Below are positions 15,435 to 24,349 of a stretch of DNA of 33,242 bases, in pieces. The position numbers were made by a program, and so were the translations under genes. Position 1 is the first letter of the stretch. Every line of letters begins with the position of its first letter. The notes below the pieces were generated by a model. It saw only the letters and a program-made list of their open reading frames with translations. It was not told the DNA's origin and ran no database searches. Source of the stretch: JANDLT01 sp041743485 (lineage in GTDB: Bacteria; Acidobacteriota; Blastocatellia; Pyrinomonadales; Pyrinomonadaceae); NCBI GenBank assembly GCA_041743485.1, contig JBGTMR010000125.1, positions 1 to 33,242 of the forward strand, given 5' to 3'.

Positions 15435-16906
15435 GCACACGAACAACCGAAACAACGCAAACCAATGCGACGCAAACCGAAAAGCATGTTGCCGAAAACT
15501 CTGACGGCAGCCGCACGACAGGCTACGTTGAACGTGCAGAGACTACGGAGCAGCACGACGATGGCTCATTGCGCCGCCGCCGCAATACCATCATCGGCGG
15601 CGCGACACTCGCCCTTCTCGCCATCGTTGCGCTTGTTTACTTTGCCTTCTTCCGCAGTCACGCTCGCGAGGAAGCAACGGCAGCACCTGCGCCTGCCGCT
15701 TCAACGGGAACCGTTAAGTTCCTGATGGAGCAACAATGGCTGATCCGCATGAAGCTCGCGCAAGTCGAAGAACAAACAGTCGCACGTCAAGTCACCACCA
15801 CGGGACGCATCGTTCCCGCACCGAATCGTCAAGCTCTGGTTGCGCCGCCGGTTGGCGGCATCATCACGGGTGGCAACCTTCCGCGCGTCGGGCAGCGTGT
15901 CACGCAAGGGCAAGTTATCGCCGTTCTACAACAAACCGCGACCTCCGCTGAGCAAGCGCAGGTGCGCGCCGCCGCCGCGAGCGTAGAAGCGCAGAACGCG
16001 GGAATCAGAGCGCAGAACGCACAGGTTAATATCGAAAACGCGAGACTCGAAGGCGAACGCCGAACGGCTGTCGGCGACGCGGAAAGCACGCGCATCCGTC
16101 TTGAATTAGCGAAGACGGAAGCCGACCGTGCACAACGTCTCTATAACGGCAAAGCCTTCTCGTTGCGCCAACTCCAAGCGGCACAAGCCGAACGCGACGC
16201 TGCTCAAGCAAGCTTCAATGCCGCGCTTCGCCGCCGCGATGCGTTAGCCGCCGCGCGACCCGTAGCCGTTGCCACGACTGTCAGCACAGTAGGGATCGGC
16301 AGTGCTAACTCAAGTTACACGGTGCGCGCGCCGCTCTCCGGTTATGTGACGAAGGTCAGCAAGTCAACTGGCGAGCAGGTAGCACCGGGCGAGGGCATCG
16401 TCGAAATATCCAACCTCGATGTGGTCTTTGTCGAAGCTCCGATTTTTGAACGCGACTTAAGCCGCTTGGGTGGAGGCGGCATGGCGACGTTCACGACCGC
16501 CGCCTATCCGGGTCAAGAGTTTCGCGGCGCGGTCGTTGATACCGGCGCGGTCATTGACGAGCAGACACGCGCCGCGACCGTGCTGTTTCAAGTCCCGAAC
16601 GACGGTCGCGCTCTGCGTATCGGGATGCAGGCGGATGTGCGTTTGGATGCGGGCGAACAAGTGACGGCGATGATGATTCCGAAAGCGGGGATACTGGACA
16701 ACGAAGGTAAGAAGATCGTGTATGTGTTGCTATCTGGTGAAGAGTTTGAGCGGCGCGAGGTTACGCTCGGCGACGAGTATGGCGATAAGGTCGCGGTGCT
16801 GTCGGGCTTGAACAAAGGCGAGCGCGTCGTGACGCAGGGCGCATATCAAATCCGCTTGCAAGAGCTTCGTCCGGCTGATGCCGGCATTCACTCGCACGAA
16901 ACCTAA
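15431..16906 (+). CDS. RND efflux periplasmic adaptor (CzcB/CusB-type membrane fusion protein)
   Basis: 491 aa. A Thr/Glu-rich cytoplasmic tail of about 55 residues is followed by one membrane helix (IIGGATLALLAIVALVYFAFF), then the adaptor body. Visible parts are the first barrel-sandwich half (RQALVAPPVGGIITGGNLPR, VGQRVTQGQVIAVLQ), a long alpha hairpin rich in Ala, Gln and Glu (about residues 180-280), the second half (YTVRAPLSGYVTKVSKSTGE), and the beta-barrel and membrane-proximal domains (VDTGAVIDEQTRAATVLFQV, GMQADVRL). This is the standard order for membrane fusion proteins. No His- or Met-rich metal-binding extension stands out, so metal specificity cannot be read. It links the TolC-type channel with the RND pump that begins 52 bp downstream. 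Confidence 0.92.
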   Translation: MSTRTTETTQTNATQTEKHVAENSDGSRTTGYVERAETTEQHDDGSLRRRRNTIIGGATLALLAIVALVYFAFFRSHAREEATAAPAPAASTGTVKFLMEQQWLIRMKLAQVEEQTVARQVTTTGRIVPAPNRQALVAPPVGGIITGGNLPRVGQRVTQGQVIAVLQQTATSAEQAQVRAAAASVEAQNAGIRAQNAQVNIENARLEGERRTAVGDAESTRIRLELAKTEADRAQRLYNGKAFSLRQLQAAQAERDAAQASFNAALRRRDALAAARPVAVATTVSTVGIGSANSSYTVRAPLSGYVTKVSKSTGEQVAPGEGIVEISNLDVVFVEAPIFERDLSRLGGGGMATFTTAAYPGQEFRGAVVDTGAVIDEQTRAATVLFQVPNDGRALRIGMQADVRLDAGEQVTAMMIPKAGILDNEGKKIVYVLLSGEEFERREVTLGDEYGDKVAVLSGLNKGERVVTQGAYQIRLQELRPADAGIHSHET

Positions 16907-16958
16907 GCACCTGTGAGGTTGAACAAATAACAAGTCGGTTAATGAGAGTTTCTACCGT

Positions 16959-19900
16959 ATGCTCAATAAAATCATTCTGTGGTCGCTCCGCAACCGTCTG
17001 CTCGTGATCATCGCTGCCGTCGCACTGCTCATCTATGGCGGCTACGTCACGACGCGCACGCCGGTTGATGTGTTCCCCGACCTGACCGCACCGACCGTCA
17101 CCATTCTCACAGAGTCGCACGGTCTCGCGCCGGAAGAAGTCGAATCGCTCGTCACGCTTCCTATCGAAGCCGCGATGAACGGCACGGCGGGCGTCTATCG
17201 CGTGCGCTCGAACTCAGCTATCGGCATCTCGATTGTCTTCGTCGAGTTCAACCTTGAAACGGACATCTACCGTGCGCGTCAACTCGTCAACGAGAAGTTG
17301 CAGCAAGTCCGTCTGCCCGCCGGAGTGCCGCCCCCCGTACTTGGACCTATCTCATCCACGATGGGCGAGATCATGCTCATCTCGATGACGAGCAAAGAGA
17401 CTTCGCCGATGGAGTTGCGCTCGATTGCCGATTGGACTGTGCGCCCACGCTTACTTGGCGTCACGGGCGTCTCGCAGGTGATGATTATCGGCGGCGAGAC
17501 GAAGCAGTTCCAAGTTCTCGTTGATCCGGCGAAACTCGCCGACTACCGTTTGACGCTCGAACAAGTCGTCGAAGCCGTCACCGCTTCAAACGCGAACGCG
17601 GCGGGCGGCTTCCTTGAACGCACGAACGAAGAGTTTCTGATTCGCGGACGGGCGCGCATCTATTCGCCGGAAGACCTTGCCAACTCCGTCATCACCGTGC
17701 GCGACGGCACGCCAATTCTCGTCGGCAACGTCGCCACTGTCCAAGCGGGCGCGGCTTTGAAACGCGGCGACGGCAGCTTCAACATGCAGCCCGCAGTCGT
17801 CGCCACGATACAGAAACAGCCGAACGCCAACACGCTCGAAGTCACGGAACAGATTGAGACGACGCTCGCGGGCTTGAGAGCAACGCTGCCTGCGGACGTG
17901 ATGATTGACACTAAAGCCTTCCAGCAATCCGACTTCATCAATCGCGCGGTCGGCAATGTGCGGGCGTCAATCATCGAAGGCGGCATCATGGTCACGGTCG
18001 TGCTGTTTCTGTTCCTGTGGAACTTCCGCACGACGTTCATCTCTCTGACCGCGATTCCGCTCTCGCTGATTGCGGCGATTCTCGTGATGAGCTACTTCGG
18101 CATCTCGATCAACACGATGACTTTGGGCGGCTTGGCAATCGCCATCGGCGCGCTCGTGGACGACGCGATCATTGATGTCGAAAACGTCTTTCGTCGCTTA
18201 AAGCAGAACGCGCAATCGCCCACGCCGGCACCCGTCATTGATGTGATTTTCCGCGCGTCGAGCGAAATCAGAAACTCGATTCTCTTTGCGACGCTTATCA
18301 TCATTGTCGTCTTCCTGCCACTCTTCTCTCTGGGCGGCTTCGAGGGTCGGATGTTCGCGCCGCTCGCCTTCGCCTATATCATCTCGATCACCGCTTCGCT
18401 CATCGTCGCGCTGACCGTCACGCCCGTTCTCTGTTATTTCCTGCTCGGTCGCTCGAAGCTCATCCACGACGAGAAAGATTCGCGCCTTGTCGCATGGGTG
18501 AAGAAGCATTACGCGGGCATCTTAAACTGGACGCTCCGCCACCCCTACAAAATCATCGCCGCGTCCGCCGCGATGCTCCTCGTCGCCGTGATGATGTTTG
18601 CCTTCATGGGGCGCGAATTCCTGCCGCCGTTTAACGAAGGCACGCTGAACATCAACGCTAATATGCCGCCCGGCACGTCCTTGCAAGAATCGAATCGCAT
18701 CGGCAACGTCATCGAATCCGTTTTGCACGAAGTCCCGGAAGTCGTCTCAACCACGCGCCGCACGGGACGCGCCGAACTAGACGAACACGCGGCGGGTGTC
18801 AACACCAGTGAAATCGAAGTCGTGACGACGGAAGGCGACCGCACGCACGCCGAGTTTATGGAAGACGTGCGACAGCGTCTCGCGCGCATTCCCGGTGTCG
18901 AAGCGGAAGTCGGTCAACCCATCTCGCACCGGATAGACCACTTGTTGTCCGGCACGCGCGCCCAAATCGCCATCAAACTTTTCGGACCAGACCTTGCAAC
19001 TTTACGCACCAAAGCGGCTGAGATACGCGACCAGATGGCTGGAGTCGAAGGCATCGTTGATTTGATCGTTGAGCCGCAGGTCGGCGTGCCGCAAGTGCAA
19101 GTCAACATGAACCGCACGGCGGCGGCGGCAGTCGGACTTCGCGCCGGAGACTTGGCGGAAACCGTTGACACCGCCTTTAACGGTCACGTCGCTTCGCAAG
19201 TCTTAGAGGAGCAGAAAACTTATGATGTCCTCGTGCGCTTCGACGACGCGGCGCGCGAGTCAATCGAGACTATCGGGCGCACGCTGATTGACACGCCGAC
19301 GGGCGCGAAAGTTCCTATCGGGCAAGTCGCCGAGGTGCGCGTGGATCAAGGTCCGAACACGATCAACCGCGAGAACGTCCAACGTCGCATCATCATTCAA
19401 GCGAACGTCGCCGACCGCGATTTAGGCGGTGTCATTAATGACGTGCGTGCGCGCGTTGGAAGTAATGTACAGTTGCCGCAAGGCTACTTCGTCCAGTATG
19501 GCGGGCAGTTCGAGGCGCAGGAGAATGCCTCGCGCCTTATTACGCTGCTTTCGATTGTCGCTATTGGCGGGATCTTCCTGCTGCTTTATATCGCCTTAAA
19601 ATCCGCGCGTTCCGCCGCGCTCGTGATGGCTAATCTGCCGCTCGCTTTGATCGGCGGCGTGGTGATGGTCTTCCTCTCCGGCGGCACTCTCTCCATCGCC
19701 TCGCTCGTCGGCTTTATCACCTTGTTCGGCATCGCCACGAGAAACGGCATCATGCTGATTTCTCATTACACGCACCTCATGGAAGAAGAGGGCGTCGGTT
19801 TTCGTGATGCGATTGTGCAGGGTTCGATGGAGCGGCTTTCACCAATCTTGATGACCGCACTCGTCACCGGAGTCGGACTTATTCCGTTAGCACTCGGCGC

Positions 19901-20084
19901 GGGTGAACCCGGCAAAGAGATTCAGCAACCGATGGCGGTCGTTATCTTAGGCGGCATCGTCACCTCGACGTTCCTCAACATGATTGTCATTCCGGCTCTC
20001 TACCTGAAATACGGGCGCGCATCGGCGACTGTCCCGGCGCGCGACTACCCTCGCGGAAGTGAAGCGACGGCGAGCGGCGATTGA
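16959..20084 (+). CDS. RND heavy-metal efflux pump (CzcA/CusA, HME family)
   Basis: 1041 aa, normal length for HME-RND pumps. It has an N-terminal helix (LLVIIAAVALLIYGGYVT), two large periplasmic loops, and twelve membrane helices in two halves. Typical segments: TPVDVFPDLTAPTVTILTES near the N-terminus, the TM4 motif ALVDDAIIDVENVFRR with the proton-relay acids Asp401/Asp402, and in the second half TLFGIATRNGIMLISHYTHL. It exports metal ions by proton antiport with the two preceding gene products. Full-length and intact. I cannot assign monovalent (Cu/Ag) versus divalent (Zn/Co/Cd) specificity by eye. It is last in the operon and convergent with the methyltransferase gene, 9 bp away, so no room exists for a long terminator. 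Confidence 0.93.
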   Translation: MLNKIILWSLRNRLLVIIAAVALLIYGGYVTTRTPVDVFPDLTAPTVTILTESHGLAPEEVESLVTLPIEAAMNGTAGVYRVRSNSAIGISIVFVEFNLETDIYRARQLVNEKLQQVRLPAGVPPPVLGPISSTMGEIMLISMTSKETSPMELRSIADWTVRPRLLGVTGVSQVMIIGGETKQFQVLVDPAKLADYRLTLEQVVEAVTASNANAAGGFLERTNEEFLIRGRARIYSPEDLANSVITVRDGTPILVGNVATVQAGAALKRGDGSFNMQPAVVATIQKQPNANTLEVTEQIETTLAGLRATLPADVMIDTKAFQQSDFINRAVGNVRASIIEGGIMVTVVLFLFLWNFRTTFISLTAIPLSLIAAILVMSYFGISINTMTLGGLAIAIGALVDDAIIDVENVFRRLKQNAQSPTPAPVIDVIFRASSEIRNSILFATLIIIVVFLPLFSLGGFEGRMFAPLAFAYIISITASLIVALTVTPVLCYFLLGRSKLIHDEKDSRLVAWVKKHYAGILNWTLRHPYKIIAASAAMLLVAVMMFAFMGREFLPPFNEGTLNINANMPPGTSLQESNRIGNVIESVLHEVPEVVSTTRRTGRAELDEHAAGVNTSEIEVVTTEGDRTHAEFMEDVRQRLARIPGVEAEVGQPISHRIDHLLSGTRAQIAIKLFGPDLATLRTKAAEIRDQMAGVEGIVDLIVEPQVGVPQVQVNMNRTAAAAVGLRAGDLAETVDTAFNGHVASQVLEEQKTYDVLVRFDDAARESIETIGRTLIDTPTGAKVPIGQVAEVRVDQGPNTINRENVQRRIIIQANVADRDLGGVINDVRARVGSNVQLPQGYFVQYGGQFEAQENASRLITLLSIVAIGGIFLLLYIALKSARSAALVMANLPLALIGGVVMVFLSGGTLSIASLVGFITLFGIATRNGIMLISHYTHLMEEEGVGFRDAIVQGSMERLSPILMTALVTGVGLIPLALGAGEPGKEIQQPMAVVILGGIVTSTFLNMIVIPALYLKYGRASATVPARDYPRGSEATASGD

Positions 20085-20093
20085 TGATGCGGC

Positions 20094-20711
20094 TTAACGC
20101 TTGCGGAAAAGGCAATAAGTGAATTTCTGCGTCGTGTCGAAAGGTGTCCGGTGATTCTCGTCGTGGCTTTCAATCAACTCGAAGGCGTCACCGAACTCGG
20201 CGTGCAGTTCTTCAGGACTGTATCTGACGACTTCTAAGCCGCTGCACCGAAGCTGACCATCAGCCGCGAATGTTGCCAAGATGATGTGACCGCCCGGCTT
20301 GAGCGCGTCATTTGCGGCATTGACGTAGTGGCGACGGTCTTCCGCTTCAACGAGAAAGTGAAACACGGCGCGGTCATGCCATAGGTCAAAGTGGCGGCGA
20401 GGCAAGACAGTTTGCGTGATGTCGGCTTCAATCCACGCGACTCCTTGCGCGGTTCGTGTGCCGAGCCGCAGTTGTGCCGCTTCGAGCGCAGCGGAAGAAA
20501 TGTCAAGAATCGTGAGGTGGCGAAAACCTTCGGCGAGCAAATCATCTATTAGAGTGGATGCGCCGCCGCCAACATCAATGATGCGGGCAGACTTATTAAC
20601 TCCGGTGCGCTTGACGAGTGCGAGCGATTTCGCGGCGTGAGTTTGATACCAACTAACTTCAGTCGGCTGCTTAGCTGTGTAGATGCTTTCCCAATGCGGT
20701 TTACGCTCCAT
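20094..20711 (-). CDS. Class I SAM-dependent methyltransferase
   Basis: 205 aa from the ATG at 20711, supported by AAGG 8 nt upstream; an ATG at 20741 is also in frame. The N-terminus HWESIYTAKQPTEVSWYQ is typical of small TPMT/tellurite-resistance-like methyltransferases. Rossmann motifs follow: ARIIDVGGGASTLIDDLL (motif I, SAM binding), LTILDISSAALEAAQ (motif II), WIEADITQ, FDLWHDRAVFHFL (post I/motif IV region), and LKPGGHIILATF (motif VI). The DRAVFHFL stretch is frequent in thiol, metalloid or halide methyltransferases. A role in methylating a toxic metalloid, thiol or similar compound is possible given the region, but the substrate cannot be read from sequence. It is divergent from lysR, sharing a 105-bp intergenic region. 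Confidence 0.85.
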   Translation of the reverse strand: MERKPHWESIYTAKQPTEVSWYQTHAAKSLALVKRTGVNKSARIIDVGGGASTLIDDLLAEGFRHLTILDISSAALEAAQLRLGTRTAQGVAWIEADITQTVLPRRHFDLWHDRAVFHFLVEAEDRRHYVNAANDALKPGGHIILATFAADGQLRCSGLEVVRYSPEELHAEFGDAFELIESHDENHRTPFDTTQKFTYCLFRKR

Positions 20712-20773
20712 GACCTTAGCCTTTTGCGAGAATGTAGGCAAAGGTAACAGGGCGCGAACTATGCGGAAAATGA

Positions 20774-20806
20774 ATTGTTCACATCATTATGATGAACAAT
20801 TATAAT
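20774..20806 (+). promoter_or_regulatory. lysR promoter with embedded palindromic LysR box
   Basis: ATTGTTCA (20774-20781) and TGAACAAT (20793-20800) form an 8-bp inverted repeat with an 11-nt centre, and the centre itself contains CATCAT-T-ATGATG. This contains a T-N11-A core as in LysR-type boxes. The dyad covers the -35 (TTCACA, 20778-20783) and the whole 17-bp spacer up to a perfect -10 TATAAT (20801-20806). The LysR ATG is only 10 nt past the -10, so its mRNA would be leaderless or nearly so. The placement predicts autorepression. Confidence 0.72.
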
Positions 20807-20816
20807 CCGTCTCAAG

Positions 20817-21701
20817 ATGAACACTCGTGACTTGAAAATTTTCCTTGCCGTTGCCGAACGGCTGAATTACACGCGCGCCGGAGAGGACGTACACCTCAGC
20901 CAGTCGGGTGTCTCCGTGCGGGTGCGTGAGCTTGAACGCGAACTCGGCGTCAAGCTATTCGAGCAGTTGGGAAAGAAGATTGCACTCACCGAAGCAGGGC
21001 GACTACTCGAACCATACGCGCGCTGCGTCGCCGCAGCGTTGGACGACGCGCGCCATGCGATTGAGGAGTTCAGAGGGCTGGAGCGCGGCAGACTGCGAAT
21101 CGGTGCCAGCACGACGCCGGGCATGTATATCGTCGGTAGCGTCATCGCCGTTTTCAAACGCATTTACCCGAAGATTGAAATCAGTCTCGCCATCAAAGAT
21201 ACGCGGGGGGTGGAAGAAGGCATTCTGCGAAACGAATACGACTTCGGCTTTATCGGCAGTCATCTCGCCGGAGGTGAAGATTTGGTAGTTACCGCATGGT
21301 GTACCGACGAACTACTGTTAATCGCTGCGCCTGAACACGCACTCGCTCATCGCAGAAAAATCAGTCTGCACGATATAGCGAAAGAACCGTTTATCTATCG
21401 TGAGCGAGGTTCGGCGACACGAGCGGTTGTTGAATACAGTCTGATTGATGCGAATCTGCAACTCGAAGCCGTCATCGAACTCGACAACCCGGAAGCGATC
21501 AAGCAGGCGGTGCAAAGTGGTCTTGGCATCGCGTTCATCTCGAAGTTCGCAGCTAAAACGGAGTTGCTTGCGCGGAGTTTGGTAGCGTTGAAGGTCAAGA
21601 ATTTAAGGATCACACGCGAATTGAAAATCGTTCATCGCAAAGACAAACACCTGCCGCGCGCCGCCGTCGAGTTCATCGAACTGGCGAGACGACTCTCATA
21701 A
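20817..21701 (+). CDS. LysR-family transcriptional regulator
   Basis: 294 aa, full length. N-terminal winged helix-turn-helix: DLKIFLAVAERLNYTRAGED, then VHLSQSGVSVRVRELERELG, and LFEQLGKKIALTEAGRLLEP. The linker helix leads to a periplasmic-binding-like effector domain from about residue 90 (GRLRIGASTTPGMYIVGSVI). Sequence style is close to CysL/CbbR-like members, but the effector cannot be inferred. It is divergent from the methyltransferase gene and sits behind a strong promoter that carries a palindromic operator, so it likely controls itself and the methyltransferase. An MFS exporter gene follows 68 bp downstream on the same strand and could be a co-regulated target. Confidence 0.92.
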   Translation: MNTRDLKIFLAVAERLNYTRAGEDVHLSQSGVSVRVRELERELGVKLFEQLGKKIALTEAGRLLEPYARCVAAALDDARHAIEEFRGLERGRLRIGASTTPGMYIVGSVIAVFKRIYPKIEISLAIKDTRGVEEGILRNEYDFGFIGSHLAGGEDLVVTAWCTDELLLIAAPEHALAHRRKISLHDIAKEPFIYRERGSATRAVVEYSLIDANLQLEAVIELDNPEAIKQAVQSGLGIAFISKFAAKTELLARSLVALKVKNLRITRELKIVHRKDKHLPRAAVEFIELARRLS

Positions 21702-21769
21702 ATCAATCACGCATCGTAACTAAAAATCTGCTCACCTCAGAATGATAGCCGCGCCGAATAACGAATAAA

Positions 21770-23071
21770 GTGAACAATCCGCAACCCACGCTTTGGCGAA
21801 ACCGGAATTTTCTTTTTCTGTTCTCAGCCCAAATTATTTCTCTTTTGGGAAGTGGCGTCACGACCGTCGGACTTGCCTTGTTCGCTTACCAGCTTACGGG
21901 CGGCGAATCGGCAACCGCCGTGATCGGTTATGCGCTCACGCTCCGTATTCTCGCCTTTCTTCTCTTCTCGCAACCTGCGGGTGTCCTCGCCGACCGTTTC
22001 AATCGCAAAAAGATTCTTATCGCCGCCGACCTCGCGCGCTTCGCCCTTCTTACGCTCTTTCCATTCGTCACGACCGTCTGGCAAATCTACGCTTTGATCT
22101 TCGCCATCAACGCCGTGACCGCGTTTTTCACGCCAACATTTGAGGCGAGCATCCCGGAAGTTGCCGGTGAGGAACACTACGTCAAAGCGTTGTCGCTTTC
22201 GCGTGTTGCGGTAGATGTTGAAGCCTTCGCCGCGCCCGCGCTCGCCGGTCTGCTCGTCGTCGCGTTCGGCGTGCGGTGGGTCTTCTGGTTCGATGCCTTC
22301 ACCTATCTTGTCTCGGCACTATTCGTCTTAGCTGCCTTCGTCCCATTCGTCGCCAAGAAGCAAATCCCACTATCGATTTCCGTGTTTCTCGAAGAGATTA
22401 CGACGGGCACGCACATACTCTTGCGCGAACCTGCATTGCGGCAAGCACTCGTCCTGAGTTTCGCCGAAGCGACGGCAGGCGCGGCGGCAATCGTTGCCAC
22501 CGTCACTTATATACGAGATGAACTTGCGCGCGGCGATTCGGCTTTCACCTTTGTGATGGCGGGCTTAGGCGTTGGTTCAACCGTGACGGCACTCATTTTA
22601 GGGCGCATCACAAGCCGTTATGAAAAGGCGACGCGAGACCCGAACGCTTTGCACACACGGCGACACGTCTGGGCAGCACACGCGCTCATCATCGGCGGCA
22701 TCGTGCTTGGGCTTTTGTTGCTTCCCGGCGTGTTCAAACCGCCGCTCATCATCTTCGCGGTCTTGTGGTTCTTAAACGGTGCAGGGCAAGCCTTGATTGC
22801 GATTCCGTCTTCGACGCTCTTAGCCGAACACACGCGCGAGGAGGAACGTGGGCGCGCTTACGCCGCGCACTTCGCATTGACTCATGCGTGTTGGCTGGTA
22901 ACGTATCCGGCAACCGGGTACGCAGCAGCGCGCTTCGGCACTCCGCTTACGTTCACGGTGGCTGGTGTTGTGTGTCTCGCCATCACGCTCTTTGCGTTTG
23001 TAGTCGGGCGCAAGGCGGGAAATGAAGCGCATAATCACGAAAGCGCAGATGATCTCTTGCCGGTTGCGTGA
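21770..23071 (+). CDS. MFS transporter (EntS/Bcr-like exporter)
   Basis: 433 aa from a GTG at 21770 with no closer ATG. Twelve hydrophobic segments are expected. The N-half has NFLFLFSAQIISLLGSGVTT and the cytoplasmic loop LFSQPAGVLADRFNRKKILI, which is the G-x-L-a-D-r-x-x-r-k/r signature between helices 2 and 3. A central loop (SRYEKATRDPNALHTRRHVW) divides the halves. This resembles the MFS_3/EntS-like group that exports siderophores, macrolides and other small molecules. It ends with a short charged tail. Substrate unknown; the LysR gene just upstream may regulate it. Decayed insertion sequences begin 44 bp after its stop. Confidence 0.88.
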   Translation: MNNPQPTLWRNRNFLFLFSAQIISLLGSGVTTVGLALFAYQLTGGESATAVIGYALTLRILAFLLFSQPAGVLADRFNRKKILIAADLARFALLTLFPFVTTVWQIYALIFAINAVTAFFTPTFEASIPEVAGEEHYVKALSLSRVAVDVEAFAAPALAGLLVVAFGVRWVFWFDAFTYLVSALFVLAAFVPFVAKKQIPLSISVFLEEITTGTHILLREPALRQALVLSFAEATAGAAAIVATVTYIRDELARGDSAFTFVMAGLGVGSTVTALILGRITSRYEKATRDPNALHTRRHVWAAHALIIGGIVLGLLLLPGVFKPPLIIFAVLWFLNGAGQALIAIPSSTLLAEHTREEERGRAYAAHFALTHACWLVTYPATGYAAARFGTPLTFTVAGVVCLAITLFAFVVGRKAGNEAHNHESADDLLPVA

Positions 23072-23115
23072 TAGTGGCTCGTGTGCGTCGCGACACTTAC
23101 AGATGAGTTGATTAC

Positions 23116-23618
23116 GGTTGCGTTGCAAAGATTATTTTAAGGTGCGAAAGATCGTTTGGTTCATTCTATTATGCCGCGATCTGAAAGAGGTTCAAGACGA
23201 ACCTCGCCTGTCCTTGTGCGTCACTTCCGGCTAACCTTTTCACCTGACTCTTCCTCATCATGTTCATCGCTTCAATGCCTTCGAGAGTTCGCTGCGGCTG
23301 TGTGAAACCCCTTGAAGCCTTGTGCGGCGCGCACCTTCTTCTTAACGAAGCGGTGGTCTTGCGCGGGTCACGTTGTTAAGGTATTTAACGCCTCTCAACT
23401 TGCAATCTGATGGCAGTATCTTTGCGTCTTGAGAAGAAGTGAACGCTTCAGGGTAAGCAGCATTTTTATCAACACTAATAGAAAACGGAAGGCGGCGATG
23501 GTCAGCTCTCATCAACTTCTTAAAGAACCGTTTTGCTGCCGACACATCGCGCTTCGCCGAGAGCATGAATTCAATCGTATTTCCTTGCTTGTCTATGGCG
23601 CGGTAAAGATATTTACAT
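23116..23618 (-). mobile_element. IS6-family insertion sequence remnant
   Basis: The left edge at 23116-23130 reads GGTTGCGTTGCAAAG, close to the terminal inverted repeat of IS6/IS26-like elements (GGnnCTGTTGCAAA). Inside is the C-terminal half of an IS6 transposase on the minus strand. The other half and the second terminal repeat are missing: at 23618 the sequence runs directly into the end of an IS1-family element. So the IS6 copy was truncated, probably by IS1 insertion followed by deletion. Confidence 0.75.
23169..23617 (-). pseudogene. IS6-family transposase, truncated and frameshifted
   Basis: Reading leftwards from the IS1 boundary the frame gives KYLYRAIDKQGNTIEFMLSA, then KRDVSAAKRFFKKLMRADHR and VDKNAAYPEAF, ending KYLNNV: the middle and late part of the IS6 DDE domain, including the second Asp in SVDKNAAY. 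Near 23361-23368 one extra base shifts the frame. In the next frame QDHRFVKKKVRAAQGFKGF continues the family sequence, and after a second shift near 23297-23310 the third frame gives TLEGIEAMNMMRKSQVKRL and stops at 23169. About the first 90 residues, including the helix-turn-helix and first catalytic Asp, are absent. Not functional. The family call is confident because the pieces line up in order across three frames. Confidence 0.82.
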
Positions 23619-23627
23619 GGTAATGGC

Positions 23628-24134
23628 TCAATCATAGGAGAGAGCTAGTTCATTGTTGTAACGATGCAAAAATAAGAACAAGCATGTCTCGTGCATCACA
23701 TCGCTCTTTGAAAACGACAAGGTTTAACGTACAAATCGTGCGAGGCGTTGGCGCAAAGTGTTGTTCCACCTCTCGACGTATGCCGTTTCTCCCGTCTCTT
23801 TGCCAACCGCACTATGCTGTTGCGGCGGAATCACTATTTGATAGGCTTCCCAAAAATCCGAAAAACAATGCCCGACGCGAAAGGCTGCGGGAATCTTTTC
23901 CCACAACTTTTGGCACGTTGCTGCCGAGCGGTCGCCAATGACGAAAGCCACGACCTGCCGGGTTTGCCGACACAAAGCAATCCAAATCCACCGTTTGTTG
24001 GCTTTCTTCAACACAAACGACCAGAGTTCATCCAACTCTAAAGTCGGCGGCTCATCGGGTACACAAAGCGTTTCGGCTAATTCCGGCATCATCGTTTTTT
24101 TCCTTGAGCCACTCGGAAACGGTGTTTCGAGCAA
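23628..24134 (-). pseudogene. IS1-family InsB transposase (DDE), internal stop
   Basis: The frame reads PPTLELDELWSFVLKK (first catalytic Asp), WIWIALCRQTRQVVAFVIGD, FSDFWEAYQIVIPPQQH (second Asp in this region) and YVERWNNTLRQRLARFVR (Glu and Arg), then a TAA at 23724-23726. Beyond that stop, in the same frame, the family sequence continues as TLSFSKSDVMHET and FLHRYNELALSYD to a TGA at 23628-23630. The stop replaces what is a Lys codon in relatives as I recall them. So the C-terminal 30 residues or so are cut off. It is normally expressed by -1 frameshifting from insA at an A-rich slippery site, present here as seven A on the minus strand (24095-24101). Confidence 0.8.
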
Positions 24135-24349
24135 CCCCGAAAGTGCGCGTCAATCCGCGCAAGGAAGAACGCTCTTGATAAGCAGCTAAAATTTGTTCGC
24201 GTTCTTCGGGTAAATAACCGTTTGGCTGTGGATTGTCCCGACTCATTTTGCCGCAATCGTGACACAGATAGCGTTGTTTGCCGTTATTGGTTTTACCGCC
24301 TGCGAACGATGTTCTCGCTTTGACAGTGAATACATTTCAGATTAACCAT
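24052..24349 (-). pseudogene. IS1-family InsA, frameshifted in zinc finger
   Basis: The ATG at 24349 starts MVNLKCIHCQSENIVR, the first CxxC half of the InsA zinc finger. One extra base near 24301-24303 then breaks the frame. The following frame resumes with GGKTNNGKQRYLCHDCGK, the second CxxC half, followed by NGYLPEEREQILAAYQERSS and the helix-turn-helix LRGLTRTFGVARNTVSEWLK. It overlaps insB through the A7 slippery run. With this break and the stop in insB the element cannot encode a full transposase. Confidence 0.75.

Noticed and set aside
16959..20084. Assigning Cu/Ag (CusA) or Zn/Co/Cd (CzcA) specificity
   Set aside because: I could not place the metal-selectivity residues with confidence by eye.
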